NCBI RefSeq assembly: GCF_001705035.1
Contig: NZ_MCIG01000026.1
Coordinates: forward strand, 1 to 36,322
Direction: 5' to 3'
Origin: Curtobacterium sp. UCD-KPL2560
Lineage (GTDB): Bacteria > Actinomycetota > Actinomycetes > Actinomycetales > Microbacteriaceae
Length of the DNA: 36,322 bases
The position numbers were made by a program, and so were the translations under genes. Shown in pieces: positions 27,585-35,162 of the stretch. The notes below the pieces were generated by a model. It worked only from the letters and a program-made list of their open reading frames with translations, made no database searches and was not told where the DNA came from. Position 1 is the stretch's first letter, and each line of letters begins with the position of its first letter.

Positions 27585-27620
27585 CGGCTCGCTCCCCGTG
27601 TCGTGGAGGGGAGCGAGCCG
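27585..27620 (-). terminator. Intercistronic hairpin after the precursor peptide gene
   Basis: CGGCTCGCTCCCC (27585-27597) pairs perfectly with GGGGAGCGAGCCG (27608-27620); loop ten bases. It lies five bases after the peptide stop and 20 bases before the next gene. It should partly terminate transcription or protect the 3' end, giving far more peptide message than enzyme message, a layout familiar from RiPP and bacteriocin operons. Confidence 0.75.
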
Positions 27621-27625
27621 TGAAT

Positions 27626-27718
27626 TCACCAGCTCATCAAGTTGCCCTCGGGAAGCTGTGCGATGTCGATCGACTCGATCTCCTCGATCAGCGCTTCAAG
27701 AGCGTTCTTCGTTTCCAC
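27626..27718 (-). CDS. Precursor-like peptide, 30 residues, candidate RiPP substrate
   Basis: GTG 27718 lies five bases after GGGGGGTGAT, nearly the full anti-Shine-Dalgarno complement, and an in-frame TGA three codons upstream fixes the start. The peptide begins METKNALEALIEEI, is strongly acidic and amphipathic in its first 20 residues, and ends LPEGNLMSW. That is the look of a RiPP leader followed by a short core, possibly cleaved near LPEG, with a C-terminal Trp. It contains no Cys and only one Ser and one Thr, so lanthipeptide chemistry is unlikely. It is the first gene of the island operon and is followed by an attenuator hairpin. That it is translated and modified is inference. Confidence 0.75.
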   Translation of the reverse strand: METKNALEALIEEIESIDIAQLPEGNLMSW

Positions 27719-28343
27719 GGCGAATCACCCCCCTTCTCCACTCGCGCCACGCTGTAGCGGCAGTCTCACCCTACTATTGTAGTACGTCACATGCCACATC
27801 TCGGTTCGTGGTCGTGGCTGCCCACGGACAGCGCGTTTGTCGAGGGGAGGTGGCGGCAGCCGTGTGGCGTCCATCGGCGGACGTCATCCTTCGTTCTCCA
27901 CGACCTGCCCGGTCTGAGTGCTTCCGCCCGGCTCGGTCGAGTCGAACGGCGCCATGGAGTCGATTCGAGACGCAGAACTCAGGGTTACCTTCGGTTGACG
28001 TCGAGCGACTCGCGCCGCGGTCGGGATCGACGCGGAATCGGAGGATGTGTCGAGCCTGGACGACCGTCAAAAGCTGCCTGGTGCACACCGCCAGAACAGT
28101 GGTCTAACAGGTCCTCCGAGACGCTCGTACACGTCGAGTCGTTCCCCGTGGTTCTGCCGGCAAGCCCCGTCTCGGTCCGAGAGGAGAGGACGTTGGACGC
28201 CGGCGAAGGTGTTGTGAGATTGGCCTCGATGGGAGAGCAGGTCCGGCTGAACCCTTCGGGCTGTGCCGATCACGCGAACCGCGCAGGCAGCTACACCCGG
28301 AGTACAGCGCTTGGTTGCCCCCGGGCGTCGGCCTACGCTCGCG
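27719..28343. other. Gene-free right flank of the island
   Basis: These 625 bases hold the operon leader and promoter (27719-27785) and then some 560 bases with open frames on both strands but none with recognisable content, a good ribosome binding site or normal third-position bias. Composition is intermediate between island and chromosome. It may be degenerate remains of a former gene or mobile element. I saw no terminal inverted repeats, recombinase motif or tRNA end. Confidence 0.5.
27776..27781 (-). promoter_or_regulatory. Probable promoter -10 of the island operon
   Basis: The minus strand reads TACAAT, inside the imperfect palindrome CTACTATTGTAGTA, about 58 bases before the precursor GTG. 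It is the most A+T-rich, consensus-like -10 in this interval. No clear -35 is seen, so an activator may be required. Confidence 0.5.
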
Positions 28344-30260
28344 CTACGCCTCGGTGTGGCCGAGGTCGGGCTCGGTGAGCAGGCAGACCCGGCGTGCGGC
28401 CGACGCGTGCACCTCGAACACGACGACCTCGTTGCGGCCGGCCCGCAGCACCGGACCCGGCACGGCGAGGGTCCGCTGCGGCCCGCGCGACCAGTACCGG
28501 CCGAGGCAGAACCCGTTGACCCAGGCGACGCCCTTCCGGAAGCCGTCGAGCGACAGGTACCGGTCCCCCGGTTCCGCGAGCTCGAACGACCCCGCGGCGA
28601 ACACCGGCCCGGCGAGCACGTCGCCGTCCGTCGGGACCGCGTCGGCGAGCAGGGACAGCGCGGTGGGGGCGATCGGGTCGAGGGCGAGCGGTGACGCGGT
28701 CCACCGGGCGACCGGGACCCCGTCGACGGCGACCCCGCCGAGCAGGCCCTTCGGCTCGCCGATGCGGGGGCCGTAGTCGACCCGCCCCTGGTCCTCGACG
28801 AGCAGCTCGAGCGTGCCGGTGACCGGCGGGAGCGCGACGGCCCGGTCGTGGTGCTCGCGTTCGAGCACGCCGACCACGACGCCGTCGACGGAGACGACCG
28901 CACGGTCGCGGACCTCGGTGCCGACGGTGAGGACGCCGCCGTCCGGCAGGTCGACCTCGGCGCGGTACAGGACGAAGCCGCTGGCCGCCCCGAGCGCGTC
29001 GAAGGTCGGCGGCTCGTCGTGCGTCGACCAGTCGGTGAGCGCGGGTAGCAGGGAGCGCAGCGACGCGACCCGGTCGAGGCGGACGGCGACGTCCGCGGCG
29101 GGCGCGGGGCGCGCCTCCCGGCCGGTGCCGGACGCACCCGGTGCCGACGCGACCGGTGCCGACGCGACCGGTGCCGACGCACCCGGCGCGGAGCCAGCTG
29201 CTCCGGATGCCAGCGCGGCGGGCGCGTCCTCGTCCAGGTGACCGGACCCGCCCGGCTGCATCGAGGCGGGCAGCGGCGGGACGGGCGCGTAGCGCTCGAT
29301 CACCGCGCGGAACGCGTGGAACTTGTCGGTGGGGCGACCGGCCTCGTCGAGCGGGGCGTCGTAGTCGTACGACGTCGCGATCGGGCGGTAGACGCCCTTG
29401 TCGTTCGCACCGTTCGTGAAGCCGAAGTTCGTGCCCCCGTGGAACATGTAGATGTTCACGGAGCCGCCGGCGGCCAGCAGGACGTCGAGGTCCTCGGCGC
29501 TCGCGGACGCGGGCGTGGTGTGGTGGTGCTCGCCCCAGCTGTCGAACCAGCCGTCCCAGAACTCCGAGCACATGAGCGGACCGGTGGGCTGGGCCTGGCG
29601 CAGGCGGGCGAGCCGCTCGGTGGACCTCGAGCCGAAGGACCCGGTCTTGTGCAGCGACGGCAGCGACCCGTCCTCGAGCATGGTGCCCATCGGCTGGTCG
29701 ACGCTCGTGAACGGCACGGTCAGCCCGACGTCGCGGTGCATCTGCTCGAGCTTCGTCAGGTAGACGGGGTCGGAGCCGTACGCGCCGTACTCGTTCTCGA
29801 CCTGCACGAGCACGATCGGCCCGCCCTGGTCGACCTGCCGCGGGACGAGCACGGGGGCGAGCTGCTCCAGGTACTGCCGCACGGCGGCCAGGAAGCCGGG
29901 CTCGTCGCGGCGCACACCCACGGAGCCGTCCGCGAAGAGCCAGTACGGCAGGCCGCCGTTCGACCACTCGGCGCAGATGTACGGGCCGGGGCGGACGATG
30001 GCGTGCATGCCCTCGGCGGCGACGAGGTCGAGGAACCGCCCGAGGTCGAGGCCACCGGTCAGGTCGAACTCGCCGGGACGCGGCGCGTGGGCGTTCCACG
30101 CGACGTAGGTCTCGATGGTGTTGAGGCCCATGAGCCGGGCCTTGCGGATCCGGTCCTGCCACAGGTCGGGGTGGACGCGGAAGTAGTGGATCGCGCCGGA
30201 GAGCACCCGGTGCGGCTCGCCGTCGAGCAGGAAGTCGGTGTCGCCGATGGCGAAGCGCAT
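28344..30260 (-). CDS. GH35 beta-galactosidase
   Basis: The 638-residue enzyme has the GH35 signature LSGAIHYFRVHPDLW at the N-terminus. Catalytic residues are acid/base Glu157 in VENEYGAYG and nucleophile Glu233 in MCSEFWDGWFDSWG; GGTNFGFTNGAN is another family block. There is no signal peptide, so it cleaves beta-galactosides in the cytoplasm after import by the adjacent ABC system. A linker around residues 355-380 is made of Ala/Pro/Ser/Gly repeats encoded by 15-bp tandem units (29121-29195), dividing the barrel from the C-terminal beta domains. AGAGGG precedes ATG 30260. It is the last gene of the operon, separated from the binding-protein gene by a 14-bp hairpin. Confidence 0.94.
   Translation of the reverse strand: MRFAIGDTDFLLDGEPHRVLSGAIHYFRVHPDLWQDRIRKARLMGLNTIETYVAWNAHAPRPGEFDLTGGLDLGRFLDLVAAEGMHAIVRPGPYICAEWSNGGLPYWLFADGSVGVRRDEPGFLAAVRQYLEQLAPVLVPRQVDQGGPIVLVQVENEYGAYGSDPVYLTKLEQMHRDVGLTVPFTSVDQPMGTMLEDGSLPSLHKTGSFGSRSTERLARLRQAQPTGPLMCSEFWDGWFDSWGEHHHTTPASASAEDLDVLLAAGGSVNIYMFHGGTNFGFTNGANDKGVYRPIATSYDYDAPLDEAGRPTDKFHAFRAVIERYAPVPPLPASMQPGGSGHLDEDAPAALASGAAGSAPGASAPVASAPVASAPGASGTGREARPAPAADVAVRLDRVASLRSLLPALTDWSTHDEPPTFDALGAASGFVLYRAEVDLPDGGVLTVGTEVRDRAVVSVDGVVVGVLEREHHDRAVALPPVTGTLELLVEDQGRVDYGPRIGEPKGLLGGVAVDGVPVARWTASPLALDPIAPTALSLLADAVPTDGDVLAGPVFAAGSFELAEPGDRYLSLDGFRKGVAWVNGFCLGRYWSRGPQRTLAVPGPVLRAGRNEVVVFEVHASAARRVCLLTEPDLGHTEA
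29121..29195 (-). repeat. 15-bp tandem repeats in the GH35 linker
   Basis: Five 15-bp units, three nearly identical (GACCGGTGCCGACGC type, 29136-29180), encode SAP(V/G)A repeats. Such in-frame minisatellites vary in length between strains and leave the flanking domains intact. Confidence 0.7.
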
Positions 30261-30280
30261 GGTGTGACCCTCTCAGGGAT

Positions 30281-30311
30281 CGGGGCCGTGCGGAAGATCC
30301 GCACGGCCCCG
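30281..30311 (-). terminator. 14-bp hairpin between the binding-protein and GH35 genes
   Basis: CGGGGCCGTGCGGA pairs perfectly with TCCGCACGGCCCCG, leaving a three-base loop, 18 bases after the binding-protein stop at 30330. It probably attenuates read-through into the beta-galactosidase gene and stabilises the binding-protein message. Confidence 0.75.
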
Positions 30312-30329
30312 AGGTGGTGGTGGGACGTC

Positions 30330-31664
30330 TTACTTGCTGGTGACCGTGAAGCCCTGGTCGTTGCCGTACTTCACGAGGGCCTTCTGCCAGGCCTCGAGCC
30401 CGCTCTCGAGCGAGGTGCCGTTCTCGTACGACTGGCCGACGGTGTCCGCGTAGACGCTGTTCGCGTACACCTGGTAGGGCAGGTAGGTGAAGTCGGTGGC
30501 CGAGGTCTTCGACGCGTCGACGAGCACCTTGTTGATCTCCTGGCCGCCGAAGTACTCCGGCTTCTCCTGCAGGAACGCGCTGGAGTCGAGGTCGGCGGTG
30601 GTCGACGGGAAGCCGCCGGACTCCATGAAGACCTTCGTCGACTCCTTGGACGAGTTGAGCCACTTCAGGAAGCCCGCGGCGAGGGCCGGGTTCTTCGACT
30701 GCTTCATGACCGCCTCGGCGCTGCCGCCGTTGCTCGCGGTCTGTGCCTGGCCGCCGTCGTACGTCGGCATCGGGGCGACGCGCCAGTCACCCTTCGACTC
30801 GGGGACGCTGGCCATCAGGTTGCCGGGCATCCAGGCACCGGTGATCATCGTGGCGATCTGGCCGTTGCCGAGCTGCTTGTACCAGTCGTCGGTCCAGCCG
30901 GTGGTCTTCGACAGGAGCCCCTGCTCGACGAGCTGGTCCCAGGTCTTGGTCCACTTCTTCGTGCCCGCGTCCTCGAGGTTGATCGTGACCTGGTCGCCCT
31001 TCGTGGTGAAGGGGGTGCCGCCGGCCTGGGCGATCATGCTCGTGGTGAAGCCGGCGTCGCCGGAGTCCGCCGCGATGTACTTCGACGGGTCGGCCTCGTG
31101 CAGCTTCTTCGCCGCGGCGACGTACTCGTCCCACGTCTTCGGCACGGCGATGCCGTACTGGTCGAAGACCTTCTCGTTGTAGAACAGCGCCATGGGGCCG
31201 GAGTCCTGCGGCAGGCCGTAGACCTTGCCGTCCATCGCGACGTTGCTCCAGGTGCCCTTCGAGAACTTGCTCTCGAGCTTGTCGAAGCCGTACGACTTGA
31301 GGTCGACGAGCGAGTCCGACAGCGCGAACTGCGGCAGGGCGTAGTACTCGACCTGCGCGACGTCGGGGGCGCCCGAGCCGGCCTTGATCGTGTTCTGCAG
31401 CTTCGTGTACTGGTCGGCACCGGTGCCGGCGTTGACGATCTTGACCTTCACCTTGGGGTACTGCTTCTCGAACGCGGCGACCTGGTCCTTGGCCGAGGGG
31501 GTCCAGGACCAGTACGTCAGCGTGCCGCCGTCCTTGAGTGCCTTGTCGATGTCGCCGGACGAGCCGCCGGCGGACGAGCCACCGGAGGCGCAGGCCGCGA
31601 GGGCGATGGCGGCGGTGACGCCGATGGCGAGGGCGCTGAACCCGCGCCGGATGCGCTTGTGCAT
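30330..31664 (-). CDS. CUT1 sugar ABC transporter substrate-binding lipoprotein
   Basis: The 444-residue protein has a signal peptide with lipobox LAAC (Cys25), then a Gly/Ser linker and a type II (MalE-like, SBP_bac_1) binding fold: GGTLTYWSWTPS, the segment APDVAQVEYYALPQF, and GLPQDSGPMALFYNEKVF are typical. CUT1 proteins bind di- and oligosaccharides; with a GH35 enzyme next door a beta-galactoside is likely. GGAAGG lies four bases before ATG 31664. A long open frame upstream was rejected in favour of this signal peptide start. It is preceded by the two permease genes and flanked by hairpins. Confidence 0.93.
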   Translation of the reverse strand: MHKRIRRGFSALAIGVTAAIALAACASGGSSAGGSSGDIDKALKDGGTLTYWSWTPSAKDQVAAFEKQYPKVKVKIVNAGTGADQYTKLQNTIKAGSGAPDVAQVEYYALPQFALSDSLVDLKSYGFDKLESKFSKGTWSNVAMDGKVYGLPQDSGPMALFYNEKVFDQYGIAVPKTWDEYVAAAKKLHEADPSKYIAADSGDAGFTTSMIAQAGGTPFTTKGDQVTINLEDAGTKKWTKTWDQLVEQGLLSKTTGWTDDWYKQLGNGQIATMITGAWMPGNLMASVPESKGDWRVAPMPTYDGGQAQTASNGGSAEAVMKQSKNPALAAGFLKWLNSSKESTKVFMESGGFPSTTADLDSSAFLQEKPEYFGGQEINKVLVDASKTSATDFTYLPYQVYANSVYADTVGQSYENGTSLESGLEAWQKALVKYGNDQGFTVTSK

Positions 31665-31790
31665 GGTGCCTTCCACTTCTTCGTGATCGGGGATGTTCCG
31701 TGGTGCAGGTGGTGCGCCGGTGCCGGACCGGCCGCACCGCGGGCGGTGCGGACGCCGGCCGGCGCCGGGTCGTGCGGTGGTGCTGCGGTG

Positions 31791-31807
31791 CGGTCCGGGG
31801 CGGACCG
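31791..31807 (-). terminator. Small hairpin between permease and binding-protein genes
   Basis: CGGTCCG and CGGACCG form a 7-bp stem with loop GGG, extended by imperfect GGTGC/GGCACC flanks, in the 197-base gap between the permease gene (ends 31862) and the binding-protein gene. The gap may also hold a second promoter for the binding protein; no clear hexamers were seen. Confidence 0.4.
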
Positions 31808-31861
31808 GCACCGTGCCTCCCGGCCGACGGTCCGAGGTGGACCGGCAGCCGGGTGGCGGGA

Positions 31862-32827
31862 TCAGGCCTTGACGGACCCGGCCGCGAGGCCGGACTGCCA
31901 GAAGCGCTGCAGGAAGAGGAACGCGACCACGATCGGGATGATCGTGAGGAGCGATCCGGTGACGACGAGGTTGTAGATCGGCTGCGCGCCGGAGCCGGTG
32001 GCCTGCGCGTTCCACTGGTTCAGGCCGACGGTCAGCGGGTACCACTTCGGGTCGCTCAGCATGATGAGCGGCAGGAAGTAGTTGTTCCAGGTCGCGACGA
32101 CCGCGAACAGCAGGACCGTCACGACGCCCGGGGCGAGGAGCTTCAGCGCGATGGTGAAGAAGATCCGAAACTCGCCGGCGCCGTCCATGCGGGCGGCCTC
32201 GATGAGTTCGGTCGGGATCGCGTCGATCGCGTAGGTCCAGATCAGGTACATGCCGAACGGGCTGATCAGCGACGGCAGGATGATCGCCCACGGGGTGTTC
32301 GTCAGGCCGAACTGCGAGAACAGCAGGAAGGTCGGGACGGCGAGGGCGGTGCCGGGCACCGCGATCGCGCCGAGGACGACCGCGAACACCGCGCGGCGGC
32401 CGGGGAACTGGAACTTGGCCATGCCGTAGCCGGCGACCGTCGCGAGCAGGGTCGCACCGCCGGCGCCGACGACGACGTACAGCAGCGTGTTGCCGAGCCA
32501 CTGGACGAAGATGCCGTCGTCGTAGGTCAGCGTGTCGACGATGTTCTGCCAGAGGGTGAAGTCGCCGCCGAACCACAGGCCGAAGGTCGACAGGAGCGAC
32601 GACTGCGTCTTCGTGCTGTTCACGAGCAGGTAGAACAGCGGCGCGAACGAGTAGACGACGAAGACCACCATTACCGCGGTCAGCAGGCCGGAGCGCTTCA
32701 CCTTGCGTCCGTCGACAGGCTTGCGGGGCTTCCGGGAGGCGCGGCTCGTCACGGCGCGCGGGTCGCGCTGCGTCGTGGTCGCCTCGGTGACGGTCGCCGG
32801 GCCGGCGGGGTGCTGCAGGGTGCTCAT
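31862..32827 (-). CDS. CUT1 sugar ABC transporter permease (MalG-like)
   Basis: The 321-residue permease has a basic cytoplasmic N-terminus of about 45 residues, then six helices. The EAA loop reads ELIEAARMDGAGEFRIFFTIALKL, which contacts the ATPase. VATWNNYFLPLIML is the usual MalG/LacG C-terminal block. Its ATG overlaps the stop of the first permease gene (ATGA). No ATP-binding gene is present in this operon, so it probably uses a shared MsiK-type ATPase encoded elsewhere, as is common in actinobacteria. Confidence 0.93.
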   Translation of the reverse strand: MSTLQHPAGPATVTEATTTQRDPRAVTSRASRKPRKPVDGRKVKRSGLLTAVMVVFVVYSFAPLFYLLVNSTKTQSSLLSTFGLWFGGDFTLWQNIVDTLTYDDGIFVQWLGNTLLYVVVGAGGATLLATVAGYGMAKFQFPGRRAVFAVVLGAIAVPGTALAVPTFLLFSQFGLTNTPWAIILPSLISPFGMYLIWTYAIDAIPTELIEAARMDGAGEFRIFFTIALKLLAPGVVTVLLFAVVATWNNYFLPLIMLSDPKWYPLTVGLNQWNAQATGSGAQPIYNLVVTGSLLTIIPIVVAFLFLQRFWQSGLAAGSVKA

Positions 32828-33759
32828 CGGTTCTCCTGGCGGGTTCCGCGGACCTGGACGACGTAGGCGATCACGGCGGTGATGACGCCCATGACGATGG
32901 CGACCGTGGCGGAGTAGTTGAACTGCTGGCCGCTGAAGGACAGCGAGTAGGCGTACATGTTCGGGGTGAAGGCGCTGCCGATGACGTTCGGGGCCAGGGT
33001 CTTCAGCAGGTTCGGCTCGTTGAAGAGCTGGAAGCTGCCGATGATCGAGAAGATCGTCGCGATCACCATCGGGCCGCGGAGTGCGGGGATCTTGATCGAG
33101 AACACCGTGCGCATCGGGCCGGCACCGTCGAGCTCGGCGGCCTCGTACAGCTCGCCCGGCACCGTGCGGAGCGCGGCGTAGAAGATGAGCATGTTGTAGC
33201 CCAGGAACTCCCACGTCACGACGTTGCCGATCGAGGTGAGCACCCAGTCCGGGCTGAACGGCTGCAGCAGGTCGATGCCCATGGCCTGGTTGGCGGCACC
33301 GGTCAGACCGAACTGGTTGCCGTAGATGAAGCCCCAGATGAGCGCCGCGACGACACCGGGGACCGCGTAGGGCAGGAACACCGCGATGCGGAAGAAGCCG
33401 GTCCCCCACAGGCGGGCGCTGTCGAGCGCGAGGGCGGCGACGAGCGCGAGGCCGAGCATGATCGGGACCTGCACGACGAGGAACAGCGCGACGCGGCCGA
33501 GGCCGGACCAGAACTTGGCGTCCTGGAACAGCTGCACGTAGTTGGCGAACCAGACGAACTGGTTGCCGCCGATGAGCTGGTCGCGGAACAGACTGAGCCA
33601 GAGCGCGTAGCCGATCGGGACGATGAGCATGGCCACGAGGACCACGACGAACGGGCCGACGAAGAGCCAGCCGGTGAACCGCCCCCGGGGCTTGGGGCGG
33701 CGAGCGGTCGGCCGCGGGGCGGAGGCCGCCTCGGCCGGACGCGCTGCGAGCGTGCTCAT
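32824..33759 (-). CDS. CUT1 sugar ABC transporter permease (MalF-like)
   Basis: The 311-residue permease begins with an Ala/Pro/Arg-rich cytoplasmic tail, then WLFVGPFVVVLVAMLIVPIGYALWLS and five further helices. The EAA motif is ELYEAAELDGAGPMRTVFSIKIP. It pairs with the downstream MalG-like permease to form the channel. GAGGGAG lies four bases before ATG 33759. It is the first gene of the operon and divergent from the LacI gene; the 22-bp operator lies 70-90 bases upstream. Confidence 0.93.
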   Translation of the reverse strand: MSTLAARPAEAASAPRPTARRPKPRGRFTGWLFVGPFVVVLVAMLIVPIGYALWLSLFRDQLIGGNQFVWFANYVQLFQDAKFWSGLGRVALFLVVQVPIMLGLALVAALALDSARLWGTGFFRIAVFLPYAVPGVVAALIWGFIYGNQFGLTGAANQAMGIDLLQPFSPDWVLTSIGNVVTWEFLGYNMLIFYAALRTVPGELYEAAELDGAGPMRTVFSIKIPALRGPMVIATIFSIIGSFQLFNEPNLLKTLAPNVIGSAFTPNMYAYSLSFSGQQFNYSATVAIVMGVITAVIAYVVQVRGTRQENR

Positions 33760-33829
33760 GTGACTCCCTCGTCTGGTGCGTTCGTGTGCCGACCGGATCC
33801 GGTGCTGCTCGGTCCGTGGTCGGGGGACG

Positions 33830-33883
33830 TCGATGTTGACGTCAACATCGAACGTCGGAACCGTAGCATGGCAACGTCAACAT
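33830..33883. promoter_or_regulatory. Operators between the galactoside ABC operon and its LacI gene
   Basis: A perfect 22-bp palindrome lies at 33830-33851 (left half TCGATGTTGAC). A second site, ATGGCAACGTCAACAT at 33868-33883, matches 13 of 16 core positions (ATGTTGACGTCAACAT). Centres are 35 bp apart. The first probably controls the ABC operon; the second overlaps a TAGCAT element (33864-33869), a candidate -10 for the regulator gene, and may give autoregulation. Confidence 0.8.
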
Positions 33884-33981
33884 GCGCTACCGTTCGGGAG
33901 TCCTGCGCCGTCGCAGGTCGGCACGGAACCCCGTCCGCACCCGTCACGGCCCCACAGCACCAGCAGCCTCGAGGAGCGCCC

Positions 33982-35007
33982 GTGTCGACCGACCTGACGG
34001 CTGGCCGCCGTGCGCCGTCGATGGCCGCCGTGGCCGAGGCCGCCGGTGTGTCGATGCAGACCGTGTCCCGCGTCGCCCGGGGCTTCGACAACGTCAGCCC
34101 GGACACCCGCGACCGCGTGCAGCGGGCGATGGACGAACTCGGCTACCGGCCGAACCGCGCCGCCCGGGCCCTGCGCTCCGGACGCTTCCGCACCATCGGC
34201 GTGATCATGTTCTCGCTCGCGTCCTTCGGCAACATGCGCACGCTCGAGGCGATCGCCGAGGCGGCCGTCGCGGCGGACTTCACCATCACGCTGCTGCCGA
34301 TGGCGTCGCGCACCGAGGAGGGCGTCCGCTCGGCCTTCTCGCGCCTGCACGAACAGGCCGTCGACGGCGTCGTGATCATCATCGAGTCGCACATCATCGA
34401 CACTGCCGAGGTCGTGCTGCCCGACGGCGTGCCGATGGTCGTCGTCGACTCCACCGGCACCACCGACCACCCCTCGATCGACACCGACCAGGCCGACGGC
34501 GCTCGGCAGGCCACGCAGCACCTGCTCGACCTCGGGCACGAGACCGTCTGGCACGTCGCCGGGCCGACCTCGTCGTACTCCGCCGCCCGCCGGCTCGCCG
34601 CGTGGCAGGACACGCTCGAACGTGCCGGCCGTCCGGTCCCGCCGGTGTTCCACGGCGGCTGGACGACCGAGCACGGCTACCGGGCGGGCCTCGAGATCGC
34701 CGACCGACCCGAGGTGACCGCGGTGTTCGCCGCGAACGACCAGACCGCGCTCGGCGTCCTGCGTGCGGCGCACGAACGGGGTCGCGCCGTCCCGTCGTCG
34801 TTGAGCGTCGTGGGGTTCGACGACTCCCCCGAGGCCGACTCGTTCTGGCCGCCGCTGACCACCGTGCACCAGTCCTTCGACGAGGTCGGGCGGCGCGCGG
34901 TCGCGAACCTGCTCGACCAGATCGACGGCGTCCCGGTGCGGGGCGAGACCGACCTGGTGCCGGTCCGGCTGGTCGAACGCGCGAGCACGGCACCGCCGCA
35001 GGGCTGA
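33982..35007 (+). CDS. LacI-family regulator of the galactoside operon
   Basis: From GTG 33982 the protein has 341 residues. The helix-turn-helix reads SMAAVAEAAGVSMQTVSRVARG and the hinge YRPNRAARALRSGR; the sensor domain ends VVGFDDSPEADSFWPPLTTVHQ. GAGGAG is five bases before the GTG; the longer frame to 33760 crosses the operator region and was rejected. It is divergent from the two permease genes and almost certainly binds the palindrome at 33830. The final seven codons (STAPPQG and stop) form the first unit of a tandem repeat array. Confidence 0.93.
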   Translation: MSTDLTAGRRAPSMAAVAEAAGVSMQTVSRVARGFDNVSPDTRDRVQRAMDELGYRPNRAARALRSGRFRTIGVIMFSLASFGNMRTLEAIAEAAVAADFTITLLPMASRTEEGVRSAFSRLHEQAVDGVVIIIESHIIDTAEVVLPDGVPMVVVDSTGTTDHPSIDTDQADGARQATQHLLDLGHETVWHVAGPTSSYSAARRLAAWQDTLERAGRPVPPVFHGGWTTEHGYRAGLEIADRPEVTAVFAANDQTALGVLRAAHERGRAVPSSLSVVGFDDSPEADSFWPPLTTVHQSFDEVGRRAVANLLDQIDGVPVRGETDLVPVRLVERASTAPPQG

Positions 35008-35135
35008 GCGGTGCCGGCGCGGGGCGAGCGGCTCGGCCGCGGGGCTGAGCGGCACCGCCGCAGGGCTGAGCGGCGCCGGCGCGGGGCAAGCCGGCAACGG
35101 CGCGGGGCCGATCGGCACCGCCGCCGGGACGGTCG
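34990..35135. repeat. Array of about seven degenerate 20-21-bp tandem repeats
   Basis: Units begin at 34990, 35011, 35031, 35052, 35073, 35094 and 35115, with consensus close to GCNCCGGCGCGGGGCTGAGCG. Unit 1 contains the last codons and stop of the LacI gene; unit 4 (35052-35072) is identical to it. The array looks like amplification of the gene's 3' end. Spacers are absent, so this is not CRISPR. Confidence 0.75.
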
Positions 35136-35162
35136 GCGCCACCCGTCCCCTAGGCTCGTCCG

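Noticed and set aside
27774-28088. Minus-strand 104-codon frame upstream of the island promoter, considered a regulator
   Set aside because: No helix-turn-helix or other motif and poor codon pattern; it ends within the proposed -10 region.
27791-28378. 195-codon plus-strand open frame right of the island
   Set aside because: Arg/Ser-rich composition, no domain, no ribosome binding site, and it runs into the antisense of the GH35 gene.
34990-35135. 21-bp repeats considered as a CRISPR array
   Set aside because: Units abut without spacers and are degenerate; no cas genes are nearby.
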